DNA of 64,000 bases from Lentzea sp. NEAU-D7 (lineage in GTDB: Bacteria; Actinomycetota; Actinomycetes; Mycobacteriales; Pseudonocardiaceae): the NCBI RefSeq assembly GCF_026242055.1, contig NZ_JAPJDL010000021.1:62001-126000 (forward strand). The letters run 5' to 3'. This document shows, in pieces, positions 9,865 to 19,325 of the stretch; within the stretch, counting starts at the first letter, position 1, and each line of letters starts with the position of its first letter. The position numbers and the translations under genes are program-made. The notes beneath the pieces were generated by a model. It worked only from the letters and a program-made list of their open reading frames with translations, was not told the origin of the DNA and did not search any database.

Positions 9865-10827
9865 GTGAAGCTGCTCGTCACGGGCGGGGCCGGATACGTC
9901 GGCAGTGTGTGCGCTGCCAGGCTGCTCGAAGCCGGGCACGAGGTGGTCGTGCTCGACGACCTCTCCACCGGCCACGAGGATGCCGTCCCCGCGGGAGCGC
10001 GCTTCATCCGGGGTGACATCGCCGAGGTGATCGGCGATGTCCTCGCGGAAGGGTTCGACGGCGTTCTGCACTTCGCGGCGAAGTCCCTCGTGGGCGAATC
10101 CATGCAGGACCCAGGCAAGTACTGGACGGGCAACGTCCTTACCGCGATCCGTCTCCTCGACGCGATGAAGGAGCACGGCACGCCGAAGCTCGTCTTCTCC
10201 TCGACTGCCGCGACGTACGGCGAGCCGCGGGAGGTGCCGATCCCCGAGACCGCCCCCACCGCGCCGACCAACACCTACGGCGCCACCAAGCTGGCCATCG
10301 ACCACGCGATCACGTCGTACGCCGCCGCGCACGGCCTGGCGGCGACGAGCCTGCGGTACTTCAACGTCGCCGGCGCCTACGGCAGCATCGGCGAGCGGCA
10401 CGCGACCGAGACGCACCTCATCCCGCTCGTCCTGCAGGTCGCGCTCGGGCAGCGCGAGCACATCTCGATCTACGGCGAGGACTGGCCCACCGAGGACGGA
10501 ACCTGCGTCCGCGACTACATCCACGTCCTGGACCTCGCCGACGCCCACCTCCTCGCTCTCGAGAACGCCACCGCTGGCGAGCACCGGATCTACAACCTGG
10601 GCAACGGCACCGGCTTCTCGGTCAAGCAGGTCATCGACACCTGCCGCGAGGTCACCGGCCACCCGATCCCCGCCGTCGTCGCCCCCCGGCGCGCCGGCGA
10701 CCCGGCCGTGCTGGTCGCCTCCGCCGAGCGGGCTCGCGCCGACCTCGGCTGGAAGCCCGAGCGCGCCGACATCACCGGCATCGTCCGCGACGCGTGGGAG
10801 TTCACCCGCGCCCGGCACGAGGCCTGA
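9865..10827 (+). CDS. galE: UDP-glucose 4-epimerase
   Basis: 320 aa extended short-chain dehydrogenase. The NAD-binding G-G-A-G-Y-V-G-S is at 7-14, the active-site Ser region is S-S-T-A-A-T-Y-G, and the catalytic Y-G-A-T-K motif has Tyr about 143 and Lys about 147. The GTG at 9865, with GAGGA 8 nt upstream, fits the family N-terminus better than the in-frame TTG at 9841. It interconverts UDP-glucose and UDP-galactose and follows galK in the same operon. The next gene starts 6 bp after its stop. Confidence 0.93.
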   Translation: MKLLVTGGAGYVGSVCAARLLEAGHEVVVLDDLSTGHEDAVPAGARFIRGDIAEVIGDVLAEGFDGVLHFAAKSLVGESMQDPGKYWTGNVLTAIRLLDAMKEHGTPKLVFSSTAATYGEPREVPIPETAPTAPTNTYGATKLAIDHAITSYAAAHGLAATSLRYFNVAGAYGSIGERHATETHLIPLVLQVALGQREHISIYGEDWPTEDGTCVRDYIHVLDLADAHLLALENATAGEHRIYNLGNGTGFSVKQVIDTCREVTGHPIPAVVAPRRAGDPAVLVASAERARADLGWKPERADITGIVRDAWEFTRARHEA

Positions 10828-10833
10828 GCCGGG

Positions 10834-12837
10834 ATGACCGACTTCGCCTCCTTCGAGAGCTACAACGCCACCCCGCGGCTCGCGTCGCTCGCGCTGTCCC
10901 CGGACGGCACCCGGCTCGTCACGGTCGTGTCCACGCTCGCGCCGGACGGCAAGACGTGGCAGGGCGCTCTCTGGGAGGTCGACCCCACCGGGGAGCGGGA
11001 GGCCGTCCGGCTCACCCGCTCCGCCAAGGGCGACTCCTCCCCCGTGTTCGCGCCGGACGGGTCGCTGCTCTTCCTCTCGGCCCGCCCGGACCCGCTCGCG
11101 AAGCCGGGCGAGTCCAAGGAGAAGAAGGCGCTGTGGCGTCTTCCGCTCCGCGGTGAGGCCGCCGAAGTGCTGCGCCCCGGTGGCGGAGTCGGTCAGCTGC
11201 GTGCCGCCGGTGAGACGGTGCTGTTCACGTCGTCGGCATACCGCTTCACGGAGTTCGGCGACGACGACAACGCCAAGCGCAAGGCCCGCGAGGACGCCGG
11301 CGTGACGGCGATCCTGCACGAGTCGTACCCGATCCGGTACTGGGACGCGGACCTCGGCCCGGCGTATCCGCGGCTGCTCGCTGCCCCTGTCTCGGACGTC
11401 ACCGCCGAGACGGTCACCGACCTGAGCCAGGACTCCGAGAACAGGCTCAGCGACGAAGACGTCGCGCTCAGCCCAGACGGGAAGTGGGCCGTCTACGGCC
11501 ACGCCGTGGACGTCAGCGCCTCCTACGGCCGCAGGACCGAACTGCGGCTCGTGGCCACGAGCGGTGGAGCGTCGAGGACGATCGCCTCCGTGGAGGGTTT
11601 CTCCTTCCACGGCGCCACGTTCACGCCCGACTCCTCCGCCGTGATCGCGATCCGGTTCCGCGAGTCCACTCCGGACTCCCCACACCGGCGCGACCTGGTG
11701 CGCATCGACCTGAGCGGCGACTCGATCACGCCACTGGCGCCCGGTTTCCAGGAGGAACCGGACCACCCGGTGGTGAGCCCGGACGGTTCGGCGGTCTTCT
11801 TCACCGCGAGCCACCTCGGCCACCAGCCGCTGTGGCGGCTGGATCTGGGGACCGGCGAGATCACCAAGCTGACGATCTCCGGTTACTACAGCGATCTGGT
11901 CGTGAGCCCGGACAGCAAGACGCTGTACGCGCTGCGCAACTCGGTCGACCACCCACCGCAGCCCGTACGGCTCGCCTCCACCGGAGCCGATCAGGACCCG
12001 GAACGGCTGCGCGCGCCCGGTGCCATCGCCTCCGTGCCCGGCACCCTCACCGAGATCTCCACGGTCGTCGCCGACGGCAGGACCGTCCGTTCCTGGCTGG
12101 TGCTGCCGGAAGGCGCCTCCGCCGACTCCCCCGTCCCGCTCGTCCTGTGGGTCCACGGCGGACCGGTCATGAGCTGGAACGGCTGGACCTGGCGCTGGAA
12201 CCCGTGGCTCATGGCCGCGCGCGGCTACGCCATCCTGCTGCCCGACCCCGCCCTGTCGACCGGCTACGGGCCCGACTTCATCAAGGCCGGCTGGGGCCGC
12301 TGGGGCGCCGAGCCCTACACCGACCTCATGGCCATCACGGACGTCGCGGTCGAGCGGGCCGACATCGACGCGTCCCGGACCGCCGCGATGGGCGGATCCT
12401 TCGGCGGCTACATGGCCAACTGGATCGCCACCCAGACCGACCGGTTCCGCGCGATCGTCACCCACGCGTCCTTGTGGCACCTCGACGCCTTCTCGGGCGC
12501 CACCGACAGCTCCTACTTCTGGATGCGGGAGATGGGCGATCCCCTCACCCAGCCGGAACGGATCCTGGCGAACTCCCCGCACCTGCGGGTAGCTGACATC
12601 AAGACCCCGATGCTGGTCATCCACGGTGACAAGGACTACCGGGTTCCGATCGGTGAGGGGCATCGCCTGTACTTCGACCTCGTCCGCCACGGGGTCAATG
12701 CGAAATACCTCTACTACCCAACCGAAAACCACTGGATCCTCACCCCCGGAAACTCTCGGATCTGGTACGAGACGGTGTGGGCGTTCCTGGCCGAGCACGT
12801 CCTGGATCAGGACTGGGAGCGGCCCGAACTGCTCTGA
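10834..12837 (+). CDS. S9-family prolyl oligopeptidase / acylaminoacyl-peptidase
   Basis: 667 aa without a signal peptide, so cytoplasmic. The N-terminal part (about 1-400) has repeated D-G-x-x-L/V-x-F/W blades of a beta-propeller (for example SPDG, APDG and TPDS elements). The C-terminal alpha/beta hydrolase domain carries nucleophile Ser522 (G-G-S-F-G-G-Y), Asp601 (H-G-D-K-D-Y-R-V-P) and His633 (T-E-N-H-W). It starts 6 bp after galE. It converges with the DUF4192 gene and overlaps its 3' end by 31 bp. Confidence 0.9.
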   Translation: MTDFASFESYNATPRLASLALSPDGTRLVTVVSTLAPDGKTWQGALWEVDPTGEREAVRLTRSAKGDSSPVFAPDGSLLFLSARPDPLAKPGESKEKKALWRLPLRGEAAEVLRPGGGVGQLRAAGETVLFTSSAYRFTEFGDDDNAKRKAREDAGVTAILHESYPIRYWDADLGPAYPRLLAAPVSDVTAETVTDLSQDSENRLSDEDVALSPDGKWAVYGHAVDVSASYGRRTELRLVATSGGASRTIASVEGFSFHGATFTPDSSAVIAIRFRESTPDSPHRRDLVRIDLSGDSITPLAPGFQEEPDHPVVSPDGSAVFFTASHLGHQPLWRLDLGTGEITKLTISGYYSDLVVSPDSKTLYALRNSVDHPPQPVRLASTGADQDPERLRAPGAIASVPGTLTEISTVVADGRTVRSWLVLPEGASADSPVPLVLWVHGGPVMSWNGWTWRWNPWLMAARGYAILLPDPALSTGYGPDFIKAGWGRWGAEPYTDLMAITDVAVERADIDASRTAAMGGSFGGYMANWIATQTDRFRAIVTHASLWHLDAFSGATDSSYFWMREMGDPLTQPERILANSPHLRVADIKTPMLVIHGDKDYRVPIGEGHRLYFDLVRHGVNAKYLYYPTENHWILTPGNSRIWYETVWAFLAEHVLDQDWERPELL

Positions 12838-13847
12838 GTGCCAGCGAGCAGCTCCAGGGCGCTGTCCAGGTACTTCACGGACAGCGCCCGGATCTCCGAC
12901 GGCGGGAACGCGGCACTGACAGCGGCTCGGACGAGCTTGCTGAGCGCGTGGCCGGGACAGGCGTCCTCGGCCACGTCGAGCGCGACGGACGCGATCCCGC
13001 CGTCGCCGCGTTGATAGGCGTAGAACGCGAGCAGGCACGCGGGCTCCGCTCGTTCCGGTGCCGGACAGGCTCGGGTGAGTTCGAGCCACAGGCGTTCGGC
13101 CAGCCTCGACCTGGCCTGCGCCGCGAACCCCATGCTCGCGTCGCGCACATCGGGCACCGCCAGCGCCCTCGCCAGAGCGACGATCTCCTTGTCCGGCAAC
13201 GATCCCTTCCGGTGCTCCACAGCGTCGATCGCGTCGCTCACCCGACGCAGTTCCGTGCTCGGGTCAGCGTCGGATGAACTCGTCATGAGGTCGTCGAGCA
13301 GCGCGGATCTGCGTTCCAGAGCCTCAGGTGGATCCAGCGTGAGGATCGCGGCCATGGCGGCGCGCGACTCGAACGTCACATTGCCCTCGTGCGCCGACGC
13401 GGCGGCGACAGCGGACAGCTGGGGATCCGGCAAGGTGCCGTGACAGTCGATGTCGAGATAGCACAGCCACTGCGCGTCCTTCTGGCACGACGGTAGCCAC
13501 ACGGCTTCGACGACGTCGATGCCCGCGCCGCCCAACTGGTGCCTGAGGGCGGTGACCAGTGGCTCGTGCGGCAGTTCCTCGGGCATGTGCTCGGACGGAG
13601 CGCATACGACGACGAGGATCACTTCCGTCGCGCCGTGTTCTTGCAGCGGGCCTTCCAGCTGGGCCGCGAGCAGGCCCCTATGTCGTGGGCGTGGGAGGTC
13701 GACGCGCATGGTCATGCTGACCAGATGGTCCTTCAGCACCAGCACGACCAGCGAGTCGGCCGGGTGGAACCCCATCAGGTGCGGGATCGCGGCGTAGAGA
13801 TCGCCCGCGTCGCGGACTCGGATCGGTTTCGAGAGGGTTGAGGGCAT
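12807..13847 (-). CDS. DUF4192 domain protein
   Basis: 346 aa, cytoplasmic. It begins with the pattern R-D-A-G-D-L-Y-A-A-I-P-H-L-M-G-F-H-P-A-D-S-L-V typical of actinobacterial DUF4192 proteins (domain about 10-330). No catalytic motif is evident and the function is unknown. Its 3' end overlaps the peptidase gene by 31 bp. Its upstream region contains two DnaA-box-like nonamers (13900-13926), which may tie its expression to DnaA level. Confidence 0.8.
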   Translation of the reverse strand: MPSTLSKPIRVRDAGDLYAAIPHLMGFHPADSLVVLVLKDHLVSMTMRVDLPRPRHRGLLAAQLEGPLQEHGATEVILVVVCAPSEHMPEELPHEPLVTALRHQLGGAGIDVVEAVWLPSCQKDAQWLCYLDIDCHGTLPDPQLSAVAAASAHEGNVTFESRAAMAAILTLDPPEALERRSALLDDLMTSSSDADPSTELRRVSDAIDAVEHRKGSLPDKEIVALARALAVPDVRDASMGFAAQARSRLAERLWLELTRACPAPERAEPACLLAFYAYQRGDGGIASVALDVAEDACPGHALSKLVRAAVSAAFPPSEIRALSVKYLDSALELLAGTQSSSGRSQS

Positions 13848-13899
13848 GGGCCCACTGTGGAGGGTGGGACCGGGTGGGGAACCGGGTCGGCCGGGAGGT

Positions 13900-13926
13900 T
13901 GTGGACAACTCAGCGGCTGTGGACAG
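13900..13926 (-). promoter_or_regulatory. Pair of DnaA-box-like nonamers
   Basis: TGTGGACAA (13900-13908) is the exact complement of the preferred actinobacterial DnaA box TTGTCCACA. TGTGGACAG (13918-13926) differs at one tolerated position. They lie in the same orientation 18 bp apart, 53-79 bp before the DUF4192 start. Binding is inferred from consensus only. Confidence 0.4.
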
Positions 13927-13978
13927 GTTCAGATCTTGGAGTGCTCGCGAGTGGGGTTTTGTCGGGGGTGGGTGCTAG

Positions 13979-14018
13979 GTTGCCGCGCTTCGGCCTCGGG
14001 AGACCGAAGCGCGGCAAC
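13979..14018 (-). terminator. Strong hairpin terminator after the PepX-like gene
   Basis: A perfect 15-bp inverted repeat (GTTGCCGCGCTTCGG / CCGAAGCGCGGCAAC) encloses a 10-nt loop. It begins 3 bp past the stop of the minus-strand peptidase gene. There is no long U-tract, as is common in high-GC actinobacteria. Confidence 0.8.
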
Positions 14019-14021
14019 GCG

Positions 14022-15821
14022 TCAGAACGACTGGAAAACGGTGCGCCAGCCGCCGACGACCGGCAGCTCCACCGACGTCCGGGTGAGGTCCACCGACAGA
14101 CCGGCACCCGGTTGCGGGCGCAGCGTGTAGTCGTAGTCGCTGGAGATCACGACGAACTCAAGCCGGTGACCGGCCTGCAGGACGTAGTCGTCCGGCACGA
14201 TCGGCACCTCGACGTCGTAGAACTTGCCGGGCTTGATCGGCGACGTCTTGTCCGGCCGCACCCGGTTCTGCGGGTCGGTCGAACCGCGCGTGATGACGTG
14301 CGACCTGCCGTCCGGCGCACGGTCGACGAGCAGCGTCGTCACGTTCGCCGCCGGCCGGTCGAACGCGACCCGCAGGTTCGCCGTCGCCTTGCCCGACAGC
14401 CGCACCGGCTTCTTCGCCGGCTCCGAGGTGTAGGAGAGGCGGTTCGGCGAGGTCGCCAGGTCGATCAGCGACTCAGCCGTCTTCGTCGCGTCGTCGGTCA
14501 GCTTCTCGACACCGCGGCCCGGCAGGACCCCGAGGCCACCCTTGGTGGATCCGCCCGCGGACAGCCGCAGCCGCACGTCGGACGTGCCGGGAGCCGGCCA
14601 GTCCTTCTCGTCGACCCACGTCTTGTCCTCGCGCTGCAGCGTCGCCTTCGGCTCCTTGTCGATGCCGTTGCGGTGACCCCAGAGGTACTGGGTGAACCAG
14701 CGGTTGAGCGTGCGCCGCCACTCGGCCGAACGCAGCGTGTCGGCGTCCGTGTGCCCGGACTGGTGCAGCCAGATCTTGTGGGGCGCACCGACCTTCTTCA
14801 ACGCCGAGTACCACTGCTCGACGTGCGTCATCTTGACGTTCCAGTCGTTGAGCCCGTGCACCGCCAGCACGGCCGCGCGGACCTTGTGGACGTCGTTCAT
14901 GTAGTTGCGCTTGTCCCAGAACCGGCTGTAGTCACCGGTGACGCGGTCCTGGTCCTTCGCGATCTCGGCGATGATCGGCTTGCAGATCTCCCTGTCAGCG
15001 CGCGTGTAGACGTACTCGGCGAGCACGTCGGCGTCCTCGCCCTGGAACGTGCCGGGAGCGACGACGGCGCCGTCCGCGCGGTAGTAGTCGTACCAGCTGG
15101 AGATCGCGGCGATCGGCACGATGGCTTCGAGGCCGCGCACACCGGTCGAGGCGACGGCGTTGGGCAACGTTCCGTTGTAGGAGACGCCCATCATTCCGGT
15201 CTTGCCGGTCGACCAGGTCGCCTTGATGGCTTCGCCCGTGGCGGTGCGTGCGGTCGCACGGCCGTTAAGCCAGTCGACAACGACACGTGCGCCGATCGTC
15301 TCGTTGACATCACCCGTCGTCGGGCAGCCCGTCGACTTGCCGGTGCCGAGCGACTCGGCGTAGACGACGGCGTATCCGCGTCCGATGAAGTAGGCCTCGT
15401 AGCGACCCGACGTGATCGGGTTCGGGCCGAGGGCGGCGGTGATGCGTTCGTCGGAGGAGGACTTCAGCAACCGACCCGTGCGCTTGTCCGGCACGTACAA
15501 CTCGACGTCGACGTTGTGGTTGGCGACGTCGTTACCGCCGGAGAAGTACGGGCTGACCATGTAGACGACGGGGACCTTGAGACCGCGTTCGGTGGCGCGC
15601 GGCCGGACGACCTCGGTGTAGACCTCGTCGTCCTTGCCGTCGCGGTCGCTGTCGACCGGCGCCCGGACCCAGAGGCTCTCCTTCACCACGTCCTTCGGAT
15701 CGAAGACGGGTTGCGCCTCGCCGTCCTTGAACACCGGCCCTTCGGCGGCTTGGGCCGTCACGGGCAGGAATGGCAGAACCAGCACCGCTGTCAGCAGTGC
15801 AACTCTTCGTGCGCCCCTCAC
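14022..15821 (-). CDS. Secreted CocE/NonD-family X-Pro dipeptidyl-peptidase
   Basis: 599 aa from the GTG at 15821, preceded by GGGGGTG. The signal peptide (basic R-R, hydrophobic L-L-T-A-V-L-V-L-P-F-L) has a likely cleavage after A-Q-A near residue 26. The alpha/beta hydrolase S15 domain carries G-V-S-Y-N-G with the nucleophile Ser. A later H-x-D loop (G-H-T-D-A-D) and the C-terminal jelly-roll PepX_C domain (about 400-595) follow. It is expected to release N-terminal X-Pro dipeptides or hydrolyse esters outside the cell. A strong terminator follows directly. Confidence 0.88.
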   Translation of the reverse strand: MRGARRVALLTAVLVLPFLPVTAQAAEGPVFKDGEAQPVFDPKDVVKESLWVRAPVDSDRDGKDDEVYTEVVRPRATERGLKVPVVYMVSPYFSGGNDVANHNVDVELYVPDKRTGRLLKSSSDERITAALGPNPITSGRYEAYFIGRGYAVVYAESLGTGKSTGCPTTGDVNETIGARVVVDWLNGRATARTATGEAIKATWSTGKTGMMGVSYNGTLPNAVASTGVRGLEAIVPIAAISSWYDYYRADGAVVAPGTFQGEDADVLAEYVYTRADREICKPIIAEIAKDQDRVTGDYSRFWDKRNYMNDVHKVRAAVLAVHGLNDWNVKMTHVEQWYSALKKVGAPHKIWLHQSGHTDADTLRSAEWRRTLNRWFTQYLWGHRNGIDKEPKATLQREDKTWVDEKDWPAPGTSDVRLRLSAGGSTKGGLGVLPGRGVEKLTDDATKTAESLIDLATSPNRLSYTSEPAKKPVRLSGKATANLRVAFDRPAANVTTLLVDRAPDGRSHVITRGSTDPQNRVRPDKTSPIKPGKFYDVEVPIVPDDYVLQAGHRLEFVVISSDYDYTLRPQPGAGLSVDLTRTSVELPVVGGWRTVFQSF

Positions 15822-15928
15822 GAGGCACCCCCAATGCGGAAGCCAGAGACAGGGATCGCCCTGCACCCTCTCCTTTGACTGCAAGACATGTCACCCGTCG
15901 AACGGCCCTTGACCTGAGAGCATGGACC

Positions 15929-16930
15929 GTGCACATTTCCGACTTCGTCCACGCGCTGCCGAAGGCCGAACTGCACGTCCACCTCGTGGGCGCGGCTTCC
16001 GTCGACACCGTTCTCGCGCTCGCACGCCACCACCCGGGCGGGCGAGTGCCGACCGACGAGGCCGCGTTGCGCCAGTTCTACGAGTTCAGGGACTTCCGCC
16101 ACTTCATCAACGTGTACGGCATCGTCAACGACCTCGTCACCACCGGCGAGGACGTCCGCACCCTCATCGTCGGATACGCCCGTGACGCCGCACGGACCAA
16201 CGTCCGATATGCGGAGCTGACGATCAGCGCGACCAGCCACCTGAGGGCCGGCATCGCGCCCGACGAACTCGTCGAGGCGTTGAAGGCGGGCCGCGACGAG
16301 GCGCTCTCCGTCCACGGCGTGACGTTGCAGTGGATCTTCGACGTTCCCGGAACCTGGGACCGTGACTGGGGCATGACGAGTGCGCGGTTCGCGACCGAGT
16401 ACCGGCCGGAAGGGCTGGTCGGGTTCGGGCTGGGCGGATTCGAGTCGGACTCGCCGAGGACGAAGTTCCGCGAGGCGTTCGCGATGGCGCGCGACGCCGG
16501 GCTGCACATGGTGCCGCACGCCGGTGAGACGACGCCGCCCAGCGAGATCTGGGCAGCCCTGCGCGATCTGCGTGCCGAACGGATCGGACACGGCGTCAGC
16601 GCGGTGCAGGATCCGGACCTGGTGCGGCATCTCGCCGACGAGGGCGTCGTGATGGAGGTGTGCCCGACGTCGAACATCCGCACGGGTGCGGTGATGTCGC
16701 TGGACCGGCATCCGTTGCCGCTGCTCGTGGAGGCCGGTGTGCCGGTGACGATCAGCACCGACGACCCCGGCATGTTCCACACCGATCTCGACCGCGAGTA
16801 CCTGCTCTGCCACGAGCGGTTCGGGTTCGGCCGCGACGACCTCGCCGACCTCGCACGGGCGGCGGTGCGGGCGTCGTACGCGCCCGACGACCTGAAGGAC
16901 CAACTTCTGAAGGAGATCGACGGCCTGTGA
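15929..16930 (+). CDS. Adenosine deaminase-family protein
   Basis: 333 aa, GTG start at 15929. Metal-dependent amidohydrolase fold: metal ligands H-V-H at 16-18, catalytic H-A-G-E near 197-200, a G-H-G-V element and S-T-D-D-P near 276-280. Length and motifs fit adenosine deaminase (adenosine to inosine). Aminofutalosine deaminases of menaquinone synthesis look similar and cannot be excluded by eye. It is divergent from the PepX-like gene (107-bp gap). Its stop overlaps the cutA start by 4 bp. Confidence 0.85.
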   Translation: MHISDFVHALPKAELHVHLVGAASVDTVLALARHHPGGRVPTDEAALRQFYEFRDFRHFINVYGIVNDLVTTGEDVRTLIVGYARDAARTNVRYAELTISATSHLRAGIAPDELVEALKAGRDEALSVHGVTLQWIFDVPGTWDRDWGMTSARFATEYRPEGLVGFGLGGFESDSPRTKFREAFAMARDAGLHMVPHAGETTPPSEIWAALRDLRAERIGHGVSAVQDPDLVRHLADEGVVMEVCPTSNIRTGAVMSLDRHPLPLLVEAGVPVTISTDDPGMFHTDLDREYLLCHERFGFGRDDLADLARAAVRASYAPDDLKDQLLKEIDGL

Positions 16931-17241
16931 GTGGCGTGAACGTGGTGATGACGACGGTCGACTCCGCCGAGGCCGCGGAGTCTCTGGCCAGAGGCATCGT
17001 CGAGGCGCGGCTTGGCGCGTGCGTGCAGATCGTGCCGATCCGCAGCGTCTACCGGTGGGACGGCGAAGTGCGCGTCGACGCGGAATGGCAGTGCGTCGTG
17101 AAAACGTCTGCCCTCCGCGTCGACGAACTCGTCGCGCACATCAAGGCGAACCACACCTACGACGTGCCGGAGGTCGTCGTCACCCCCGTGACCGGGGGCA
17201 ACGACGAGTACCTCACGTGGGTCTCAGAGGAGACCTCTTAG
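16927..17241 (+). CDS. cutA: Divalent-cation tolerance protein CutA
   Basis: 104 aa, GTG start overlapping the adenosine-deaminase stop (GTGA). The CutA1 fold is recognisable from the early A-R-G-I-V-E-A-R-L-G-A-C-V-Q pattern, the central Y-R-W-D-G-E-V and the C-terminal Y-D-V-P-E-V-V-V-T-P. CutA forms very stable trimers; its cellular role is still unclear. It converges with the helicase gene and overlaps its 3' end by 18 bp. Confidence 0.92.
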   Translation: MSGVNVVMTTVDSAEAAESLARGIVEARLGACVQIVPIRSVYRWDGEVRVDAEWQCVVKTSALRVDELVAHIKANHTYDVPEVVVTPVTGGNDEYLTWVSEETS

Positions 17242-19248
17242 ATGACGTGGCAACGGCTCGGTGTGCAGGACGCCAAGCCGCTGCGTCGCCCTCGTCAGCG
17301 CCACGTACAGCTCGCTGGGCGACATGCGTTGCGGTTCGACGACGAGCACGACGTCGAACTCCAGCCCTTTCGCCGCCCGCGGCGGCATCCAGCCTTCGCC
17401 GATGACAGCGATCGTGCGTTCGTTGCACGTGTCAGCGTGCGCGTCGAGTTCGTCGCGTACAGCCGCCGACAGATCAGTCACGCGACGAGCCCATGGGCGT
17501 ACTCCGGCCTTGCGCACCGACACCGGTGCCGACGCGTCGGGGTCGACGAGCTTCAGGACCGGGGTGGCGGCGGCCATGATCTCGCCGGGGGTGCGGTAGT
17601 TGACCTCCAGCCTGCGATAGGTGAACCGGTCGAACACCGATCCCCAGCTCCGGACGCCGCCCGCCGCCTGGCGCTGGGCCAGGTCGCCTACGACGGTCAT
17701 GGACCTGGTCGGGCATCTGCGCAGGAGCACACGCCAGTCCATTGCGGACAGCTCCTGTGCCTCGTCCACGACGACGTGACCATAGGTCCACGTGCGGTCT
17801 TCGGCGGCTCGTTCGGCGAGAGTGCGCTGGTCGCGGACCTCGTGCCGGGCGGCCAGCACTTCGGCGTTGACAAAGTCCGAGACGATGTACTCCTCGGAGT
17901 CCGCGCGCTGGTCGATCGACAGGACGTCCATGACGCCCTGCGCGTATTCGAGCTGTTCCTCCTCTTCCCGCCGCGCCGCGCGTTCCGCGGCTCCGTCAGA
18001 CCCGAGCAAATCGGCGAGCTCGTCCAGCAACGGCACGTCGGACACCGTCCAGGCTTCGGCGTCAGGCCGGTGCAACTCCGGTGCGCCGATCCGGAAACAG
18101 CGGCTCCTGTACAGGTCGGCGAGCAACTGTTCCGGTGTGAGCAGCGGCCACAGCCTGTCCACGGCCTCGCGCAACGCGGTGCTGTGCCGGAGTTCGTGGC
18201 GGACGTCCTCCTCGATCTCCGGCCAGTCGACACCGATCAGCCGCATCGCCGGCGCGACGAGCTCCTCGGCGAGCGCTAGGAAGAAGTACTTGCGCGCGGC
18301 GTTGTGCGGCAGTTCGTAGTACCGCGTCTTCTCCCGCGCGACGGCGGCGACGTGCGCGTCGAGCGGGACGACGACGTCCTCCAGCTCGATCTCGATGGGC
18401 TGGTCGGGCAGTTCCTGCCGGTCGGCCACCGCGACGGCCAGGAGATCCAGAACTGATGTGTCGCCCTTCAGCCGTTGCAACGCCGGGGTGTCCTCGACGT
18501 CGGTCGCGATGCCGGGATACAACTCGCCCGGCGTCGCGAACACGACGTCGGTCTCCCCCAGCGACGGCAGAACGTCGCCGACGTAGCGGAGAAAGCCGGT
18601 GTTGGGGCCGACGATCAACACTCCGTGGCGCGACAGTCGTTCACGGCGCGTATACAGCAGGTATGCCACCCGGTGCAGGGCCACCGCGGTCTTGCCCGTG
18701 CCGGGACCACCCTCGATCACCAGCACACCAGGGCCCGAGTAGCGGATGATCTCGTCCTGCTCGGCCTGGATGGTCGAGACGATGTCGCGCATCGTCGCGG
18801 TCCGCGGCGCGTTGAGGGCGTCGAGCAACGCGGTCGTGTCGGTCAGCAGTTCGTCGTCGTGGAAATCGCACAGTTCCCGGTCACGAACACGGAAGTGCCG
18901 CCGCAGTACGACACCCTCCGGGTTCGCGGCGGTCGCCGTGTAGAACGGACGGGCCGCAGGCGCGCGCCAGTCCAGCAGCAGCGGTTCGAAGTCGTCGTCG
19001 AACAGCCCGACCCGTCCGATGTAGGCGCAGTCGCCCTTCTCCGAGTCGATGCGCCCGAAGCACAGGCCGGCCTCCGCCGCGCGGTACTTCCCCAACTGCC
19101 TGGTCAGCAGCTCGACCAGGGCCTCGCGGTCCAGCCGCGGGGTGGCGGTGTCCCGCAGCGCGGCCGCGAGGTCGGCCGCCGCTTTGTTCCGTTCTTTGTC
19201 GAGCCTTTCATACAGAGAGGTGATTCGTGCCTGTTCGCTCGCCAACAC
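17224..19248 (-). CDS. HelD/HelR-like superfamily 1 helicase (RNA polymerase-associated ATPase)
   Basis: 674 aa, GTG start at 19248 with SD AGGGGG. The N-terminus begins with an E-Q-A-R-I coiled-coil arm (about 4-60), then the D-W-R-A-P motif typical of HelD at about 93-97. Walker A E-G-G-P-G-T-G-K-T lies near 179-187, Walker B D-E-A-Q near 498-501, and a UvrD-like C-terminal lobe ends in Y-V-A-L-T-R-A-T-Q-R-L. Known relatives (HelD, HelR) prise nucleic acid and rifamycins off RNA polymerase. A rifampin-phosphotransferase-like gene lies 10 kb away. Generic SF1 helicase is the fallback. Unusual AT-rich inverted repeats lie upstream. Confidence 0.85.
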   Translation of the reverse strand: MLASEQARITSLYERLDKERNKAAADLAAALRDTATPRLDREALVELLTRQLGKYRAAEAGLCFGRIDSEKGDCAYIGRVGLFDDDFEPLLLDWRAPAARPFYTATAANPEGVVLRRHFRVRDRELCDFHDDELLTDTTALLDALNAPRTATMRDIVSTIQAEQDEIIRYSGPGVLVIEGGPGTGKTAVALHRVAYLLYTRRERLSRHGVLIVGPNTGFLRYVGDVLPSLGETDVVFATPGELYPGIATDVEDTPALQRLKGDTSVLDLLAVAVADRQELPDQPIEIELEDVVVPLDAHVAAVAREKTRYYELPHNAARKYFFLALAEELVAPAMRLIGVDWPEIEEDVRHELRHSTALREAVDRLWPLLTPEQLLADLYRSRCFRIGAPELHRPDAEAWTVSDVPLLDELADLLGSDGAAERAARREEEEQLEYAQGVMDVLSIDQRADSEEYIVSDFVNAEVLAARHEVRDQRTLAERAAEDRTWTYGHVVVDEAQELSAMDWRVLLRRCPTRSMTVVGDLAQRQAAGGVRSWGSVFDRFTYRRLEVNYRTPGEIMAAATPVLKLVDPDASAPVSVRKAGVRPWARRVTDLSAAVRDELDAHADTCNERTIAVIGEGWMPPRAAKGLEFDVVLVVEPQRMSPSELYVALTRATQRLGVLHTEPLPRHLRGLL

Positions 19249-19257
19249 CTTGCCCCC

Positions 19258-19325
19258 TGTGATACAATATTGCTATCTTCCCGGAAAACTAATTCCGGAA
19301 TCCCCAAGCCATTCTTTGTATCACA
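19258..19325. repeat. 68-bp nested inverted repeat upstream of the helicase
   Basis: TGTGATACAA (19258-19267) and TTGTATCACA (19316-19325) are perfect 10-bp inverted repeats. Almost centred between them lies CCGGAA-AACTAA-TTCCGG (19281-19298). The region is strikingly AT-rich against its surroundings. It abuts the ribosome-binding site of the helicase gene, so it may be a double operator or promoter region. No flanking target duplication is seen, which argues against a small transposable element. Confidence 0.6.
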
